The notes: generated from the sequence alone by a model not told the origin. A DNA stretch of 5,509 nt from Campylobacterales bacterium (GCA_027055005.1 JALUNR010000237.1:1-5509); one strand, 5' to 3'. Counted from the stretch's first letter, positions 1 through 5,509 are shown. Made by a program: numbers and translations.

Positions 1-1553
1 TCTTTGCTATAATATTTCCAACCATCATCATAGCTCCAAATTATAGAGAAATTATCATCCAAATATTGAGGATTTAAAGTAGAGTCAAAAGAGATAAGAT
101 TCCATTGGCCTTGGTCTATATTTTTTTGACTTAGTGATAGTGGAGAAAGTGTGATATTGGTATCTTTTGGAGTATATACCCAAAAACCTTTCCCTTTTTT
201 TACCGTAGGATTGTTAGTAGCATATCCTAGCTCTTTTATTTTGCTTTCATAAGTACTATTTTTTGAAAAACTATGATAACTGCCATCTTCAAATACCCAA
301 GCTATCTCGTCATTTTGCAGCAAGTTTTTAAGATATAAATCCGCACCAAAACTATTACCCAAAAGATTCCACCCTTTTTTTAGAGTAAAATTTTTAAAAT
401 GATTATCTTCTATCATATTCGTGTATAGTGTATCATTTGAAGTTTTATTTATAAGTATAAGACCGGCATTATTTATATCATCTACTACCTTTTTGTCACC
501 TGCAAAAGTTTCTTGAAAGTAGTGTTTATTACTACCGTAAAGATACTTATCCTTATCATCCACACTTATATACTCTATACCATAATATTCCACAGGTACA
601 TCATCTGCAAAATGATACGAATAAACAAATGGATACTGCAAACCCTCTTTAAATTTGCTAGTATCATATAACCAAGTTGCATAGATAGAAAAAGCAGTAT
701 CAAAAGTTGTACCATAAGTTTTAAAACTCTTTTGTATATCTTGCAGTATAGTTTCATCTTGAGAATATGAAGATAGTATATATTTGACAAAATCCATCCC
801 ATACTTCTCTCTTAGAAATTTTGCAAAAACCACTTTTCCATACTCTATACTCCCATCATATTTTTCTATGGCATTATTAGTATGATGAAAATAATCAGGA
901 AGATAATTGATATAGTCATTTACATTAGTATAAACTTCATCCTCCATCATTACCGCACTCGCTTCTAAAAACCATATATTTTTATTCCAAATATCATCAT
1001 TTACATCATAAAAACCGTAAGCATATTGAATAGTATGAAAAAATTCATGAGCAATTGTTACTTTTAATATATCTGTACTGATAGTAGGATTGATTATAAA
1101 ATATGGGGTATTATCACTTTGATAACTTTCAGCAAAACCTGCATATTTGCCAGTGTCTATACTCACATAACTGTTCTCTGCCTTATTGTACGCTTCTGCA
1201 TTACCTATATAGATATCTATGTAGTATTTATCACTATTTATCGGCGCTTTAAAACCAAAGCTATCTACCTCTTTATTCCAAACATTTTCAGCTATGTTAA
1301 GGATAGAGTTTGCCTTATCGGTTTCATTGTGATCTTTACCGAAAACTACTCTAAAATGAGCACTATAGATAAAATTATTGTATTCATCTTGTGATATTTG
1401 AGAAGTTTTTAGCTCCGGATAATTCTCAGTTTGAGACTTAAAAAGAACCCTTCTTGTTACATAGTCGTTACTACTTGTTACGGGTTTAAAAAGTATATCT
1501 TTAACCGCAAAAGCATAACTAAAAAATAGCAAAATAAGCAAAACCAATCGCAT
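1..1553 (-). CDS. Secreted zinc metalloprotease (MXAN_6640-like) with C-terminal GWNL repeats, 3' end beyond window
   Basis: The frame is open for 517 codons from the ATG at 1553 to the left edge, so the C-terminus is missing. Residues 1-16 (MRLVLLILLFFSYAFA) are a signal peptide with an AFA cleavage site, so the product is exported. Residues 65-118 (HFRVVFG... through YIDIYIGN) resemble the N-terminal part of MXAN_6640-type putative metalloproteases. The catalytic motif is AHEFFHTIQYAYG: H169 and H173 would bind zinc and E170 would be the catalytic base. E197 in WFLEASAVMMED is the likely third ligand, as in gluzincins. Residues 235-260 (SIEYGKVVFAKFLREKYG) fit the helical region that follows in this family. 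From about residue 390 come two tandem GWNL-type modules, the second cut by the edge. An AAAGGA ribosome-binding site (1563-1568) sits 9 nt before the ATG. Protease class is well supported; the substrate is unknown, and the family name is from memory. Confidence 0.88.
   Translation of the reverse strand, partial: MRLVLLILLFFSYAFAVKDILFKPVTSSNDYVTRRVLFKSQTENYPELKTSQISQDEYNNFIYSAHFRVVFGKDHNETDKANSILNIAENVWNKEVDSFGFKAPINSDKYYIDIYIGNAEAYNKAENSYVSIDTGKYAGFAESYQSDNTPYFIINPTISTDILKVTIAHEFFHTIQYAYGFYDVNDDIWNKNIWFLEASAVMMEDEVYTNVNDYINYLPDYFHHTNNAIEKYDGSIEYGKVVFAKFLREKYGMDFVKYILSSYSQDETILQDIQKSFKTYGTTFDTAFSIYATWLYDTSKFKEGLQYPFVYSYHFADDVPVEYYGIEYISVDDKDKYLYGSNKHYFQETFAGDKKVVDDINNAGLILINKTSNDTLYTNMIEDNHFKNFTLKKGWNLLGNSFGADLYLKNLLQNDEIAWVFEDGSYHSFSKNSTYESKIKELGYATNNPTVKKGKGFWVYTPKDTNITLSPLSLSQKNIDQGQWNLISFDSTLNPQYLDDNFSIIWSYDDGWKYYSK
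168..380 (-). repeat. First GWNL..GKGFWVY module of the metalloprotease
   Basis: Residues about 392-462 run from KKGWNLLG through AWVFEDGSYHSF to KKGKGFWVYTP. The layout is a GWNL start, a central W-x-[FY]-x-[DE]-G strand and a GKGFWVY end. Similar modules are known, from memory, in bacterial surface proteins. A second copy starts at residue 480 (about 116-3: GQWNLISFD, then IIWSYDDGWKYYSK) and is truncated by the window edge. The role is probably a beta-rich surface or attachment module; no enzymatic residues are visible. Confidence 0.6.
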
Positions 1554-1585
1554 ATCTCAAAATCCTTTAAATATTATGATATTTA

Positions 1586-1594
1586 AATATAGCA
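1586..1594 (-). promoter_or_regulatory. Possible extended -10 promoter of the metalloprotease gene
   Basis: On the minus strand the sequence reads TGC-TATATT, an extended -10 element (TGn plus a near-consensus hexamer). Transcription would begin around 1579, giving a leader of about 25 nt that contains the AAAGGA site. No convincing -35 is seen, which is common for Campylobacterota sigma70 promoters. The gene could also be read through from upstream. Confidence 0.35.
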
Positions 1595-1638
1595 CAAGAT
1601 AGGTTAAGATATAATGAAATCGTAAGTAAGTACTAATA

Positions 1639-1660
1639 TAAAACTTATACCAAAGTTTTA
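1639..1660 (-). terminator. AT-rich hairpin over the stop codon of the anchored-protein gene, weak terminator candidate
   Basis: TAAAACTT (arm 1639-1646) and AAGTTTTA (arm 1653-1660) are perfectly complementary with a 6-nt loop, and the stem includes the TAA stop. It has only one G:C pair per arm and no clean U-tract follows, so it is a poor intrinsic terminator and might only protect the mRNA end. The rest of the 1554-1657 gap holds the metalloprotease promoter and ribosome-binding site. Confidence 0.3.
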
Positions 1661-2404
1661 CTGACCTATCGCCGGCGGTGTTATAAGTTTTATATTTTCT
1701 TGCTTTTGACTACTTTGAACTGATTGCTCATCATTTTGAGTCTCACTATTTGAACCGTTATCTTTATGAGTCGGAACTTCCAAAAGTGTTTGAGGATTGC
1801 CGTTACTATCATTTTTAGAGATATAGATTTTATCATTATTTTGCACTATTTTCGAATCAGCCACTACAGAGTATTTTTCACCCTTCGGCGTAGTAACCGT
1901 TATGATAGTAGGCACCATCGGCGGCAAATTTTGATACTTCTCTTCATCTATCTGATCATAAGAGTTTTTAGCATATATACTAAATCTTTGAGGCTTTGCA
2001 CTCTCTTGTCGATTTGGAGGTACAACTTTTTGCAAACCATTTTCTGTGATGATTTTTTGTACCTCTTCTTCTTTTTGAGTAAAAAGAGGGGGTTTTTGAT
2101 TGTTAGTTGACGGTTGTCGGTTGTCGGTTGGGGTTTGAGAGTTTAGATTTGAGGATTTAGAATTTAGATTTGAGGGTTGAGAATTGAGGCTATCTACTTG
2201 CCTGTCATCGGTTGCCGATGACTGCTTATCACTCTCATCTAAGTATAATATCTCTATATCCTTTTTTTTCACCTGCTTTTGCTTTTTTATCGGCTCTATT
2301 TTCTGTGCCGTAGGCACAGTCTCATCATCATTTTGAAACCAAAAATACCCGCTAAATCCAGCTACCAAAACTATCCCCAAAACTATCCACTTATTACTAT
2401 TCAT
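1658..2404 (-). CDS. Membrane-anchored protein of unknown function with a heptad-repeat linker
   Basis: This 248-residue protein is not a family I recognise. Residues 6-23 (WIVLGIVLVAGFSGYFWF) form one hydrophobic segment after a short polar start. No signal-peptidase site is obvious, so it is probably an inner-membrane anchor with the rest in the periplasm. A Lys-rich stretch (35-49) follows, then a disordered Ser/Asn/Gln/Thr/Pro linker (about 60-108). Within it residues 74-101 repeat every seven residues (NSQPSNL, NSKSSNL, NSQTPTD, NRQPSTN), encoded by the heptanucleotide array. Residues about 139-211 look folded and beta-rich: RFSIYAKNSYDQ, LPPMVPTIITVTTPKGEKY, KIYISKN. A polar tail ends in ITPPAIGQ. 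The start is supported by AAAGGGAG (2411-2418) 6 nt upstream. An overlapping out-of-frame ATG at 2408 reaches a stop after three codons. The short repeat-filled spacer after the secreted-protein gene suggests co-transcription. Confidence 0.85.
   Translation of the reverse strand: MNSNKWIVLGIVLVAGFSGYFWFQNDDETVPTAQKIEPIKKQKQVKKKDIEILYLDESDKQSSATDDRQVDSLNSQPSNLNSKSSNLNSQTPTDNRQPSTNNQKPPLFTQKEEEVQKIITENGLQKVVPPNRQESAKPQRFSIYAKNSYDQIDEEKYQNLPPMVPTIITVTTPKGEKYSVVADSKIVQNNDKIYISKNDSNGNPQTLLEVPTHKDNGSNSETQNDEQSVQSSQKQENIKLITPPAIGQ
2096..2186. repeat. Degenerate heptanucleotide array (13 units) inside a coding region
   Basis: Read on the plus strand, 91 bp divide into 13 heptads of the general form NNNNTT[GT], for example TCGGTTG, AGATTTG, AGGGTTG and AGAATTG. 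A 20-bp perfect tract of CGGTTGT units lies at 2111-2130. TTTAGATTTGAGG occurs at 2142 and again at 2163, exactly 21 bp (three heptads) apart. The periodicity stops at AGGCTAT (2187). The array stays in frame and makes the repetitive linker of the anchored protein. It resembles the short tandemly repeated heptanucleotide sequences described in cyanobacteria, by form only. Confidence 0.85.
2204..2222. repeat. GC-rich perfect inverted repeat, 8-bp arms, 3-nt loop
   Basis: GTCATCGG-TTG-CCGATGAC forms a perfect 8-bp stem just upstream, in gene direction, of the heptad array. It encodes part of residues 61-67 (SSATDDR) of the anchored protein. It is GC-rich against an AT-rich background and could form a hairpin in DNA or mRNA. 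Confidence 0.6.
2303..2319. repeat. GC-rich perfect inverted repeat, 7-bp arms, 3-nt loop
   Basis: CTGTGCC-GTA-GGCACAG is a perfect 7-bp stem with a 3-nt loop, encoding around TVPTAQ (residues 29-34) of the same protein. Its geometry matches the inverted repeat at 2204-2222, but its sequence does not. Confidence 0.6.
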
Positions 2405-2418
2405 TCATCACTCCCTTT

Positions 2419-2460
2419 CACCATCAACTACACACTACCCACTACTAACTACTAACTCTT
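2419..2460. repeat. Heptanucleotide array filling the intergenic spacer
   Basis: The plus strand reads as six heptads: CACCATC, AACTACA, CACTACC, CACTACT, AACTACT, AACTCTT, with the last four or five clearly related ([AC]ACTAC[ACT]). They occupy all 42 bp between the ribosome-binding site of the anchored-protein gene (2411-2418) and the stop codon of the secreted-protein gene (2461-2463). The C/A-rich strand is the plus strand here, but the minus strand in the array at 2096-2186, so the two arrays are in inverted orientation. Confidence 0.75.
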
Positions 2461-2850
2461 TTACTGCCTTATACAAGCATCCACCTTTTCATTACACAAA
2501 ACAACTCCACCATTATACTCAATGCGATATAACTTTGAAAACTTTTTTAAAGTTGTTATAGACTTTATAGTTACCTTTTTTTTCAATATTTTAGATAACT
2601 GTTTTTGAGCAAACTCCTTTTTCGGTTTATAAAGTGCATTTTTACAGCTATCAAGCTGAGCCTCCATAGGCGGTGGTAAAAAGATAACCATAGGCGGTAA
2701 AAGTTCACACTCTTTTGGCATCTTTGTCTGCTTTTTTACTTTATGTTGCTTTCCATTGCCTAGTACTGGTGGCATTGGAGGCATTGGAGGCATCTCGCCG
2801 GCTAACAATGCTGTAGCTATAAGTGCTGAAACACATATCATCTTTTTCAT
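2461..2850 (-). CDS. Small secreted Pro/Met-rich protein with four cysteines, unknown function
   Basis: The product is 129 residues. Residues 1-17 (MKKMICVSALIATALLA) are a signal peptide, with likely cleavage before GEMPP, giving a periplasmic or secreted protein of about 112 residues. The mature N-terminus has three MPP triplets (20-28), then a Lys-rich stretch, then LPPMVIFLPPPMEAQ (51-65). Mature cysteines are C48, C69, C119 and C126; an even number in an exported protein suggests two disulfides. The C-terminal 50 residues (FAQKQLSKILKKKVTIKSITTL.. then YRIEYNGGVVLCNEKVDACI) look like a small alpha/beta unit. They vaguely recall the N-terminal dimerisation domain of DsbC-type proteins, but no CxxC is present and I would not assign it. 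The start is firm: AAGGAG (2856-2861) lies 5 nt before the ATG. The gene begins 16 bp after the barrel gene stops, so the two are almost certainly co-transcribed. It shares an LPPMV motif with the next gene's product. Confidence 0.85.
   Translation of the reverse strand: MKKMICVSALIATALLAGEMPPMPPMPPVLGNGKQHKVKKQTKMPKECELLPPMVIFLPPPMEAQLDSCKNALYKPKKEFAQKQLSKILKKKVTIKSITTLKKFSKLYRIEYNGGVVLCNEKVDACIRQ
2767..2793 (-). repeat. Three 9-bp tandem repeats encoding MPP triplets
   Basis: TGGAGGCAT occurs twice (2776-2784, 2785-2793) and the one-mismatch TGGTGGCAT once (2767-2775). On the coding strand they encode the three successive MPP triplets (residues 20-28) right after the predicted signal-peptide cleavage site. 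The repeat is in frame, so copy-number change would only lengthen or shorten the Pro/Met segment. Confidence 0.8.
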
Positions 2851-2866
2851 TATTTCTCCTTAAAAA

Positions 2867-3955
2867 TTAAAACCTATATATCAAACCAAACTTCACATAA
2901 CCGTACTTATGGTCAAATGTAGTTTGGGTGTATTTATTGTAAAGATATGGAATTTCTCCATTAAATTGTCTATACATAAACTTTGCTCCACTGTAAGCTA
3001 GTATATTTTTAGTAATTTTTCTTGACAATACCGCATCGATAACATGATTGGTTTTGATATAGTCAAGTCCTTCATCTCTATCATACCTACTATATGTATA
3101 AGTAAGTTCCCATCCCATTTTTAACCAATCTAGTGATATATTAAATCCTCCACTGATTCTGCTTTCATCTCTATCTAGAGATTTTCTAGCATTATAGTTA
3201 AGATATTTTGCTATTTTATATATCTCATCATTGACAGTAATAGTACTTTTTATACTTGTTTTTCTATATGCTAAAAATAGTGCTACATATAGATCATTTG
3301 TTATCTTTTTTTCCCCAATAGCTCTAACAAAAAAAGATCTATCTTCCATATCTTTTAGCAATATAGCAGGTTTTTGAGTTAGATTAAAAAAATAATCATC
3401 AGTACCATCGGAGTGTATTAGATCTATTCTATATTTCCCTTTATCATTCTTTGTAATTTTTGTACTTTTTACATGTAAAAATTTAGTAGCTAAAGGTTCT
3501 AGATATCTATTGTCACTATACGAAAGATCATGCGCTCTATTTACTACAATTCCGATATCCACAGCAGTTGCATTGATCATAGCAAAGTCAGAATGTGTAA
3601 TTTGGTAACGAATATAACTATTTATATGATCATTTTCCAATGTTCCTGCACCATATCCTATGTCTTGCTTTGAGTATTTCAAATGCAATAAAGTTTTATC
3701 ACTCAAACCATATACTCCACCTATGCCATATCCTTTCATGTCGCCTATTGCACCATAATGACTGCTAGAACCTAACTCTTTTTGTTTAAGATGAAAAATA
3801 TCTAACATATCATTCATTTTTAGATACTCTATGAGCAAATTAGCATTCCCTTTTTTCATAGCATACGCATGCATATCACTTACAACATACCTGATATCAC
3901 CACCCCCAAACAATACCACAACACTACTTATCACCAACAATAATATCTTTTTCAT
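2867..3955 (-). CDS. Probable outer-membrane beta-barrel protein, unknown function
   Basis: The product is 362 residues. Residues 1-16 (MKKILLLVISSVVVLF) form a signal peptide, with cleavage near the following GGG. Residues 25-60 (SDMHAYAMKKGNANLLIEYL..) look helical and precede the barrel. From about residue 72 come alternating hydrophobic/polar strands rich in Tyr and Gly: YGIGGVYGL, TLLHLKYSKQDIGYG, SYIRYQIT, LYVALFLAY, MGWELTYTYSRYDR. The last strand, YGYVKFGLIYRF, ends in Phe with aromatic residues alternating, the usual C-terminal signature read by the Bam machinery. Charged segments such as 160-190 and 255-268 are likely loops or turns. No porin or transporter family is recognisable by eye. 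GGGAAAGG (3967-3974) lies 11 nt before the ATG, slightly long, but no better start is seen. It is the first gene of the minus-strand cluster. Confidence 0.82.
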   Translation of the reverse strand: MKKILLLVISSVVVLFGGGDIRYVVSDMHAYAMKKGNANLLIEYLKMNDMLDIFHLKQKELGSSSHYGAIGDMKGYGIGGVYGLSDKTLLHLKYSKQDIGYGAGTLENDHINSYIRYQITHSDFAMINATAVDIGIVVNRAHDLSYSDNRYLEPLATKFLHVKSTKITKNDKGKYRIDLIHSDGTDDYFFNLTQKPAILLKDMEDRSFFVRAIGEKKITNDLYVALFLAYRKTSIKSTITVNDEIYKIAKYLNYNARKSLDRDESRISGGFNISLDWLKMGWELTYTYSRYDRDEGLDYIKTNHVIDAVLSRKITKNILAYSGAKFMYRQFNGEIPYLYNKYTQTTFDHKYGYVKFGLIYRF

Positions 3956-3994
3956 CTTTTACAAAACCTTTCCCAATTTTTATTTTAAGAATAT

Positions 3995-4000
3995 ATTATA
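3995..4000 (-). promoter_or_regulatory. Probable -10 element for the barrel-gene cluster
   Basis: The minus strand carries a perfect TATAAT here (CCATATAATATATTC). A start site near 3988 would give a leader of about 33 nt containing the GGGAAAGG ribosome-binding site. No clear -35 is visible at 16-18 nt, only AT-rich sequence. It would drive the barrel gene and probably the two genes after it. Confidence 0.5.
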
Positions 4001-4062
4001 TGGAAAAATTTATTAAATATAAGAAAAAATATTAAAATACTGTTTAAAAAATATATTTAGTA

Positions 4063-4091
4063 TTGCATTTGTTATAAAAATGTAGTATAAT
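4063..4091 (+). promoter_or_regulatory. Sigma70-type promoter of the surface lipoprotein gene
   Basis: TTGCAT (-35, 4063-4068) is followed after exactly 17 nt by a perfect TATAAT (-10, 4086-4091). Transcription would start near 4098, about 25 nt before the ATG. A-rich tracts upstream (4022-4053) could act as an UP element. The spacer 3956-4122 holds this promoter, the divergent one at 3995-4000 and the two ribosome-binding sites, with no room for another gene. Confidence 0.72.
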
Positions 4092-4110
4092 GCGTCATAT
4101 AAAATTTTAA

Positions 4111-4117
4111 AGAGGAG
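4111..4117 (+). promoter_or_regulatory. Ribosome-binding site of the lipoprotein gene
   Basis: AGAGGAG lies 5 nt before the ATG at 4123 and fixes this start; the lipobox position fits the same start. Confidence 0.8.
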
Positions 4118-4122
4118 TTTAG

Positions 4123-5509
4123 ATGAAACATTTAAGTATAGTTGCAAGTACATTATTGGCAGGCACATTAGCACTTACCATAGCTGGTTGTGGCGGTGGC
4201 GGTGGCGGCGGTACTGTATCCACTACAACCGGTACTGTTACAGATGGATATGTAAAAGGTGCTACTGTCTATGTAGATAAAAATGGTAATGGTATAGCAG
4301 AAGACAATGAAGCCATATCAGCTAAAACAGATGCTCAAGGAAGATTTACTATACCTACAACAGATAAAAAGTTTAGCATCATTTCCAAAGGTGGTGATGA
4401 TACTACCACAGGTTTACCGGTAGGTACTTTAATAACTCCGGCAAATGCAAAGTCACTTGTACTTTCTCCGGTAACAACCTTTGTAGCAAAAGTAGGAAAT
4501 GCTAAAAAAGCTGCACAACTTCTAGGAATTAGTGAAGATCAACTTTTTGCAGATCCTGTACAACATCCAGCAGTTGCTAAAGCAGTTGCTAAAGTTACTG
4601 TTGTAGCTCAAACACTAGGTGTAAGCATAGCAGATATGGCTGAAGTAGCAAAAAAAGATAATGCTACTACATTTGATGCAGTGGTAACAAAAGTTGCAGA
4701 GGCTAAGGGAATTGCTCAAGATAAAGTTGCAGCGGCAAAAACTACTTTGACTAAAGTTGATAGTGTAAGTGTTACAAAAGCTAGCGATATCGCTGCATTT
4801 GAAAAAACAGTAGCAGTAGTAGCACAAGTAGCTAAAGCAGATCCAACTAAAGTAGCAAAAGTTGATATTGCAAAAGCACAACAAGCAGTGCAAACAGCAG
4901 AAAAAGAAAAAGTTGATGGTAAACAAATAGATCCTGATTCAGCTATAAAAGCTGTAGCTCATACTGTAATTACAGCAAGTGATCCTGATACAGCTTTGGA
5001 TGATGCAAGTGCTATAGCAGCTCAGGCTACTGCAATACAAACTGAAAAAGATCAACAAAGCAGTTCAAGTGCAGGAAGTAGTTCAAGTGCAGGAAGTAGT
5101 TCAAGTGCAGGAAGTAGTTCAAGTGCAGGAAGTAGTTCAAGTGTAAGTGGAGGTGGAACAGGAGGAGGAACTTATACACCACCGTCAAATGAGATACATT
5201 ATAGTGCATCGACTGTAACAATAGGTAATAAAACAGTATCTTTTGACGGTAATGGTAATTTCAGCTTATCAGTACCGGCAGGAGTACATTATGCTGATTA
5301 CTCAACTATAAGGATACCTAACATAGTGCCAACACCTGATCTATATGGAAAAAGTTATACAGGTAGCTTATCTATAAAAATAATAAGAGAAAGCAATACA
5401 AGTCAAACTGTAACATTTGGTGTAAAAGATGCCAATTTGTCATTTGATAATGCCGGTAATCCAACATTTAAACTAGTAAATGGTATTACAAAAGTAACTG
5501 TTGAAGCTA
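4123..5509 (+). CDS. Large surface lipoprotein with EF-hand-like loop and Ser-rich linker, 3' end beyond window
   Basis: The frame is open for 462 codons to the right edge. Residues 1-22 are a lipoprotein signal peptide with lipobox IAGC (C23), which would be lipidated and followed by seven glycines as a flexible tether. Residues 36-80 (GTVTDGYVKGATVYVDKNGNGIAEDNEAIS..DAQGRFTI) form a carboxypeptidase-regulatory/Ig-like beta module. It contains an EF-hand-type loop, D52-x-N54-x-N56-G57 to E63, that probably binds calcium. LSPVTTFVAK (114-123) matches the [ST]PLTTLV motif that often follows such modules. Residues 124-310 are Ala/Val/Lys-rich and mostly helical. A Ser-rich repeat linker (313-340) and a Gly stretch lead to a beta-rich region from about 358 (IHYSASTVTIGNKTVSFDGNGNFSLSVP). 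The gene runs divergently from the barrel cluster. Surface lipoprotein is well supported; adhesion or structural roles are only possible. No catalytic motif is seen. Confidence 0.87.
   Translation, partial: MKHLSIVASTLLAGTLALTIAGCGGGGGGGTVSTTTGTVTDGYVKGATVYVDKNGNGIAEDNEAISAKTDAQGRFTIPTTDKKFSIISKGGDDTTTGLPVGTLITPANAKSLVLSPVTTFVAKVGNAKKAAQLLGISEDQLFADPVQHPAVAKAVAKVTVVAQTLGVSIADMAEVAKKDNATTFDAVVTKVAEAKGIAQDKVAAAKTTLTKVDSVSVTKASDIAAFEKTVAVVAQVAKADPTKVAKVDIAKAQQAVQTAEKEKVDGKQIDPDSAIKAVAHTVITASDPDTALDDASAIAAQATAIQTEKDQQSSSSAGSSSSAGSSSSAGSSSSAGSSSSVSGGGTGGGTYTPPSNEIHYSASTVTIGNKTVSFDGNGNFSLSVPAGVHYADYSTIRIPNIVPTPDLYGKSYTGSLSIKIIRESNTSQTVTFGVKDANLSFDNAGNPTFKLVNGITKVTVEA
5059..5142 (+). repeat. 18-bp tandem repeat encoding SSSSAG units
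   Basis: About 4.7 copies of the unit AGT AGT TCA AGT GCA GGA: copies at 5059 (first codon AGC), 5077, 5095 and 5113, then a 12-bp partial copy at 5131. Copies 2-4 are identical. The unit is a multiple of three, so slippage would change linker length by six residues (SSSSAG) without a frameshift. It joins the helical part to the beta-rich part of the lipoprotein. Confidence 0.92.

Noticed and set aside
575..802. 75-codon reading frame on the minus strand
   Set aside because: It lies out of frame within the metalloprotease gene, whose own frame is continuous and carries signal peptide and HEFFH motif; the product is low-complexity Leu/Ile/Tyr.
1119..1394. 91-codon plus-strand reading frame
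   Set aside because: Antisense to the metalloprotease coding region, with no ribosome-binding site or recognisable protein features.
1604..1615. TAAGATATAATG, a -10-like match on the plus strand
   Set aside because: It points into the antisense strand of the anchored-protein gene with no plus-strand gene downstream; such matches are common in AT-rich spacers.
1766..2110. 114-codon plus-strand reading frame
   Set aside because: Antisense to the anchored-protein gene; composition is Ile/Phe/Arg-rich as expected from the complement of an AT-rich gene.
2096..2460. CRISPR-like array
   Set aside because: Units are contiguous 7-mers with no unique spacers and no cas genes nearby.
3831..4016. 61-codon plus-strand reading frame
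   Set aside because: Antisense to the barrel gene's signal-peptide region and its promoter; no start context.
4036..4064. AATACT and AGTATT inverted repeat next to the lipoprotein -35, a possible operator
   Set aside because: Only 6-bp arms separated by 17 nt in very AT-rich sequence; expected by chance.
4615..4926. 103-codon minus-strand reading frame rich in Cys and Phe
   Set aside because: Complement of the Ala/Lys/Val-rich part of the lipoprotein (GCA/AAA codons read as TGC/TTT); an artefact of composition.
5027..5221. 64-codon minus-strand reading frame with repeated NYFLHL
   Set aside because: It is only the complement of the 18-bp Ser repeat of the lipoprotein gene.

Overview
The window is AT-rich DNA coding for cell-envelope and surface proteins of a Gram-negative bacterium. 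Codon choice (frequent ATA, AGA, AAA and TTA), MKK-type signal peptides, an outer-membrane barrel, a lipoprotein and a GWNL..GFWVY type repeat domain suggest a Campylobacterota (Sulfurimonas/Sulfurovum-like) genome. That assignment is an inference from style, not from a marker gene. Coding density is high and no gene-free stretch exceeds 170 bp. No RNA gene, CRISPR array, insertion sequence or att site was seen.

Layout. The first ~3955 bp are read from the minus strand. In transcription order they hold: a 362-aa probable outer-membrane beta-barrel protein (3955-2867); a 129-aa secreted, Pro/Met-rich, four-cysteine protein (2850-2461); a 248-aa protein with one N-terminal membrane anchor and a disordered, repeat-bearing linker (2404-1658); and, after a 104-bp gap with its own possible promoter, the first 517 residues of a secreted zinc metalloprotease that runs off the left edge (1553-1). 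The right part is read from the plus strand: a surface lipoprotein starting at 4123 that runs off the right edge. It is transcribed divergently from the barrel gene, with a well-formed sigma70-type promoter in the 167-bp spacer.

How the genes may work together. The barrel, small secreted and membrane-anchored genes have short spacers and fitting signals (outer membrane, periplasm, inner-membrane anchor), so they may form one envelope cassette of unknown function. The last two share an LPPMV motif. The metalloprotease and the lipoprotein are probably exported surface proteins; nothing in the sequence ties them functionally to the cassette.

The most unusual feature is DNA-level. A 91-bp array of 13 degenerate heptanucleotides lies inside the reading frame of the anchored protein. 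A second array of about six heptads exactly fills the spacer between that gene's ribosome-binding site and the stop codon of the gene before it, in opposite strand orientation. Because 7 is not a multiple of 3, the coding array gives a seven-residue protein period every three heptads, and a change in copy number could shift the frame.
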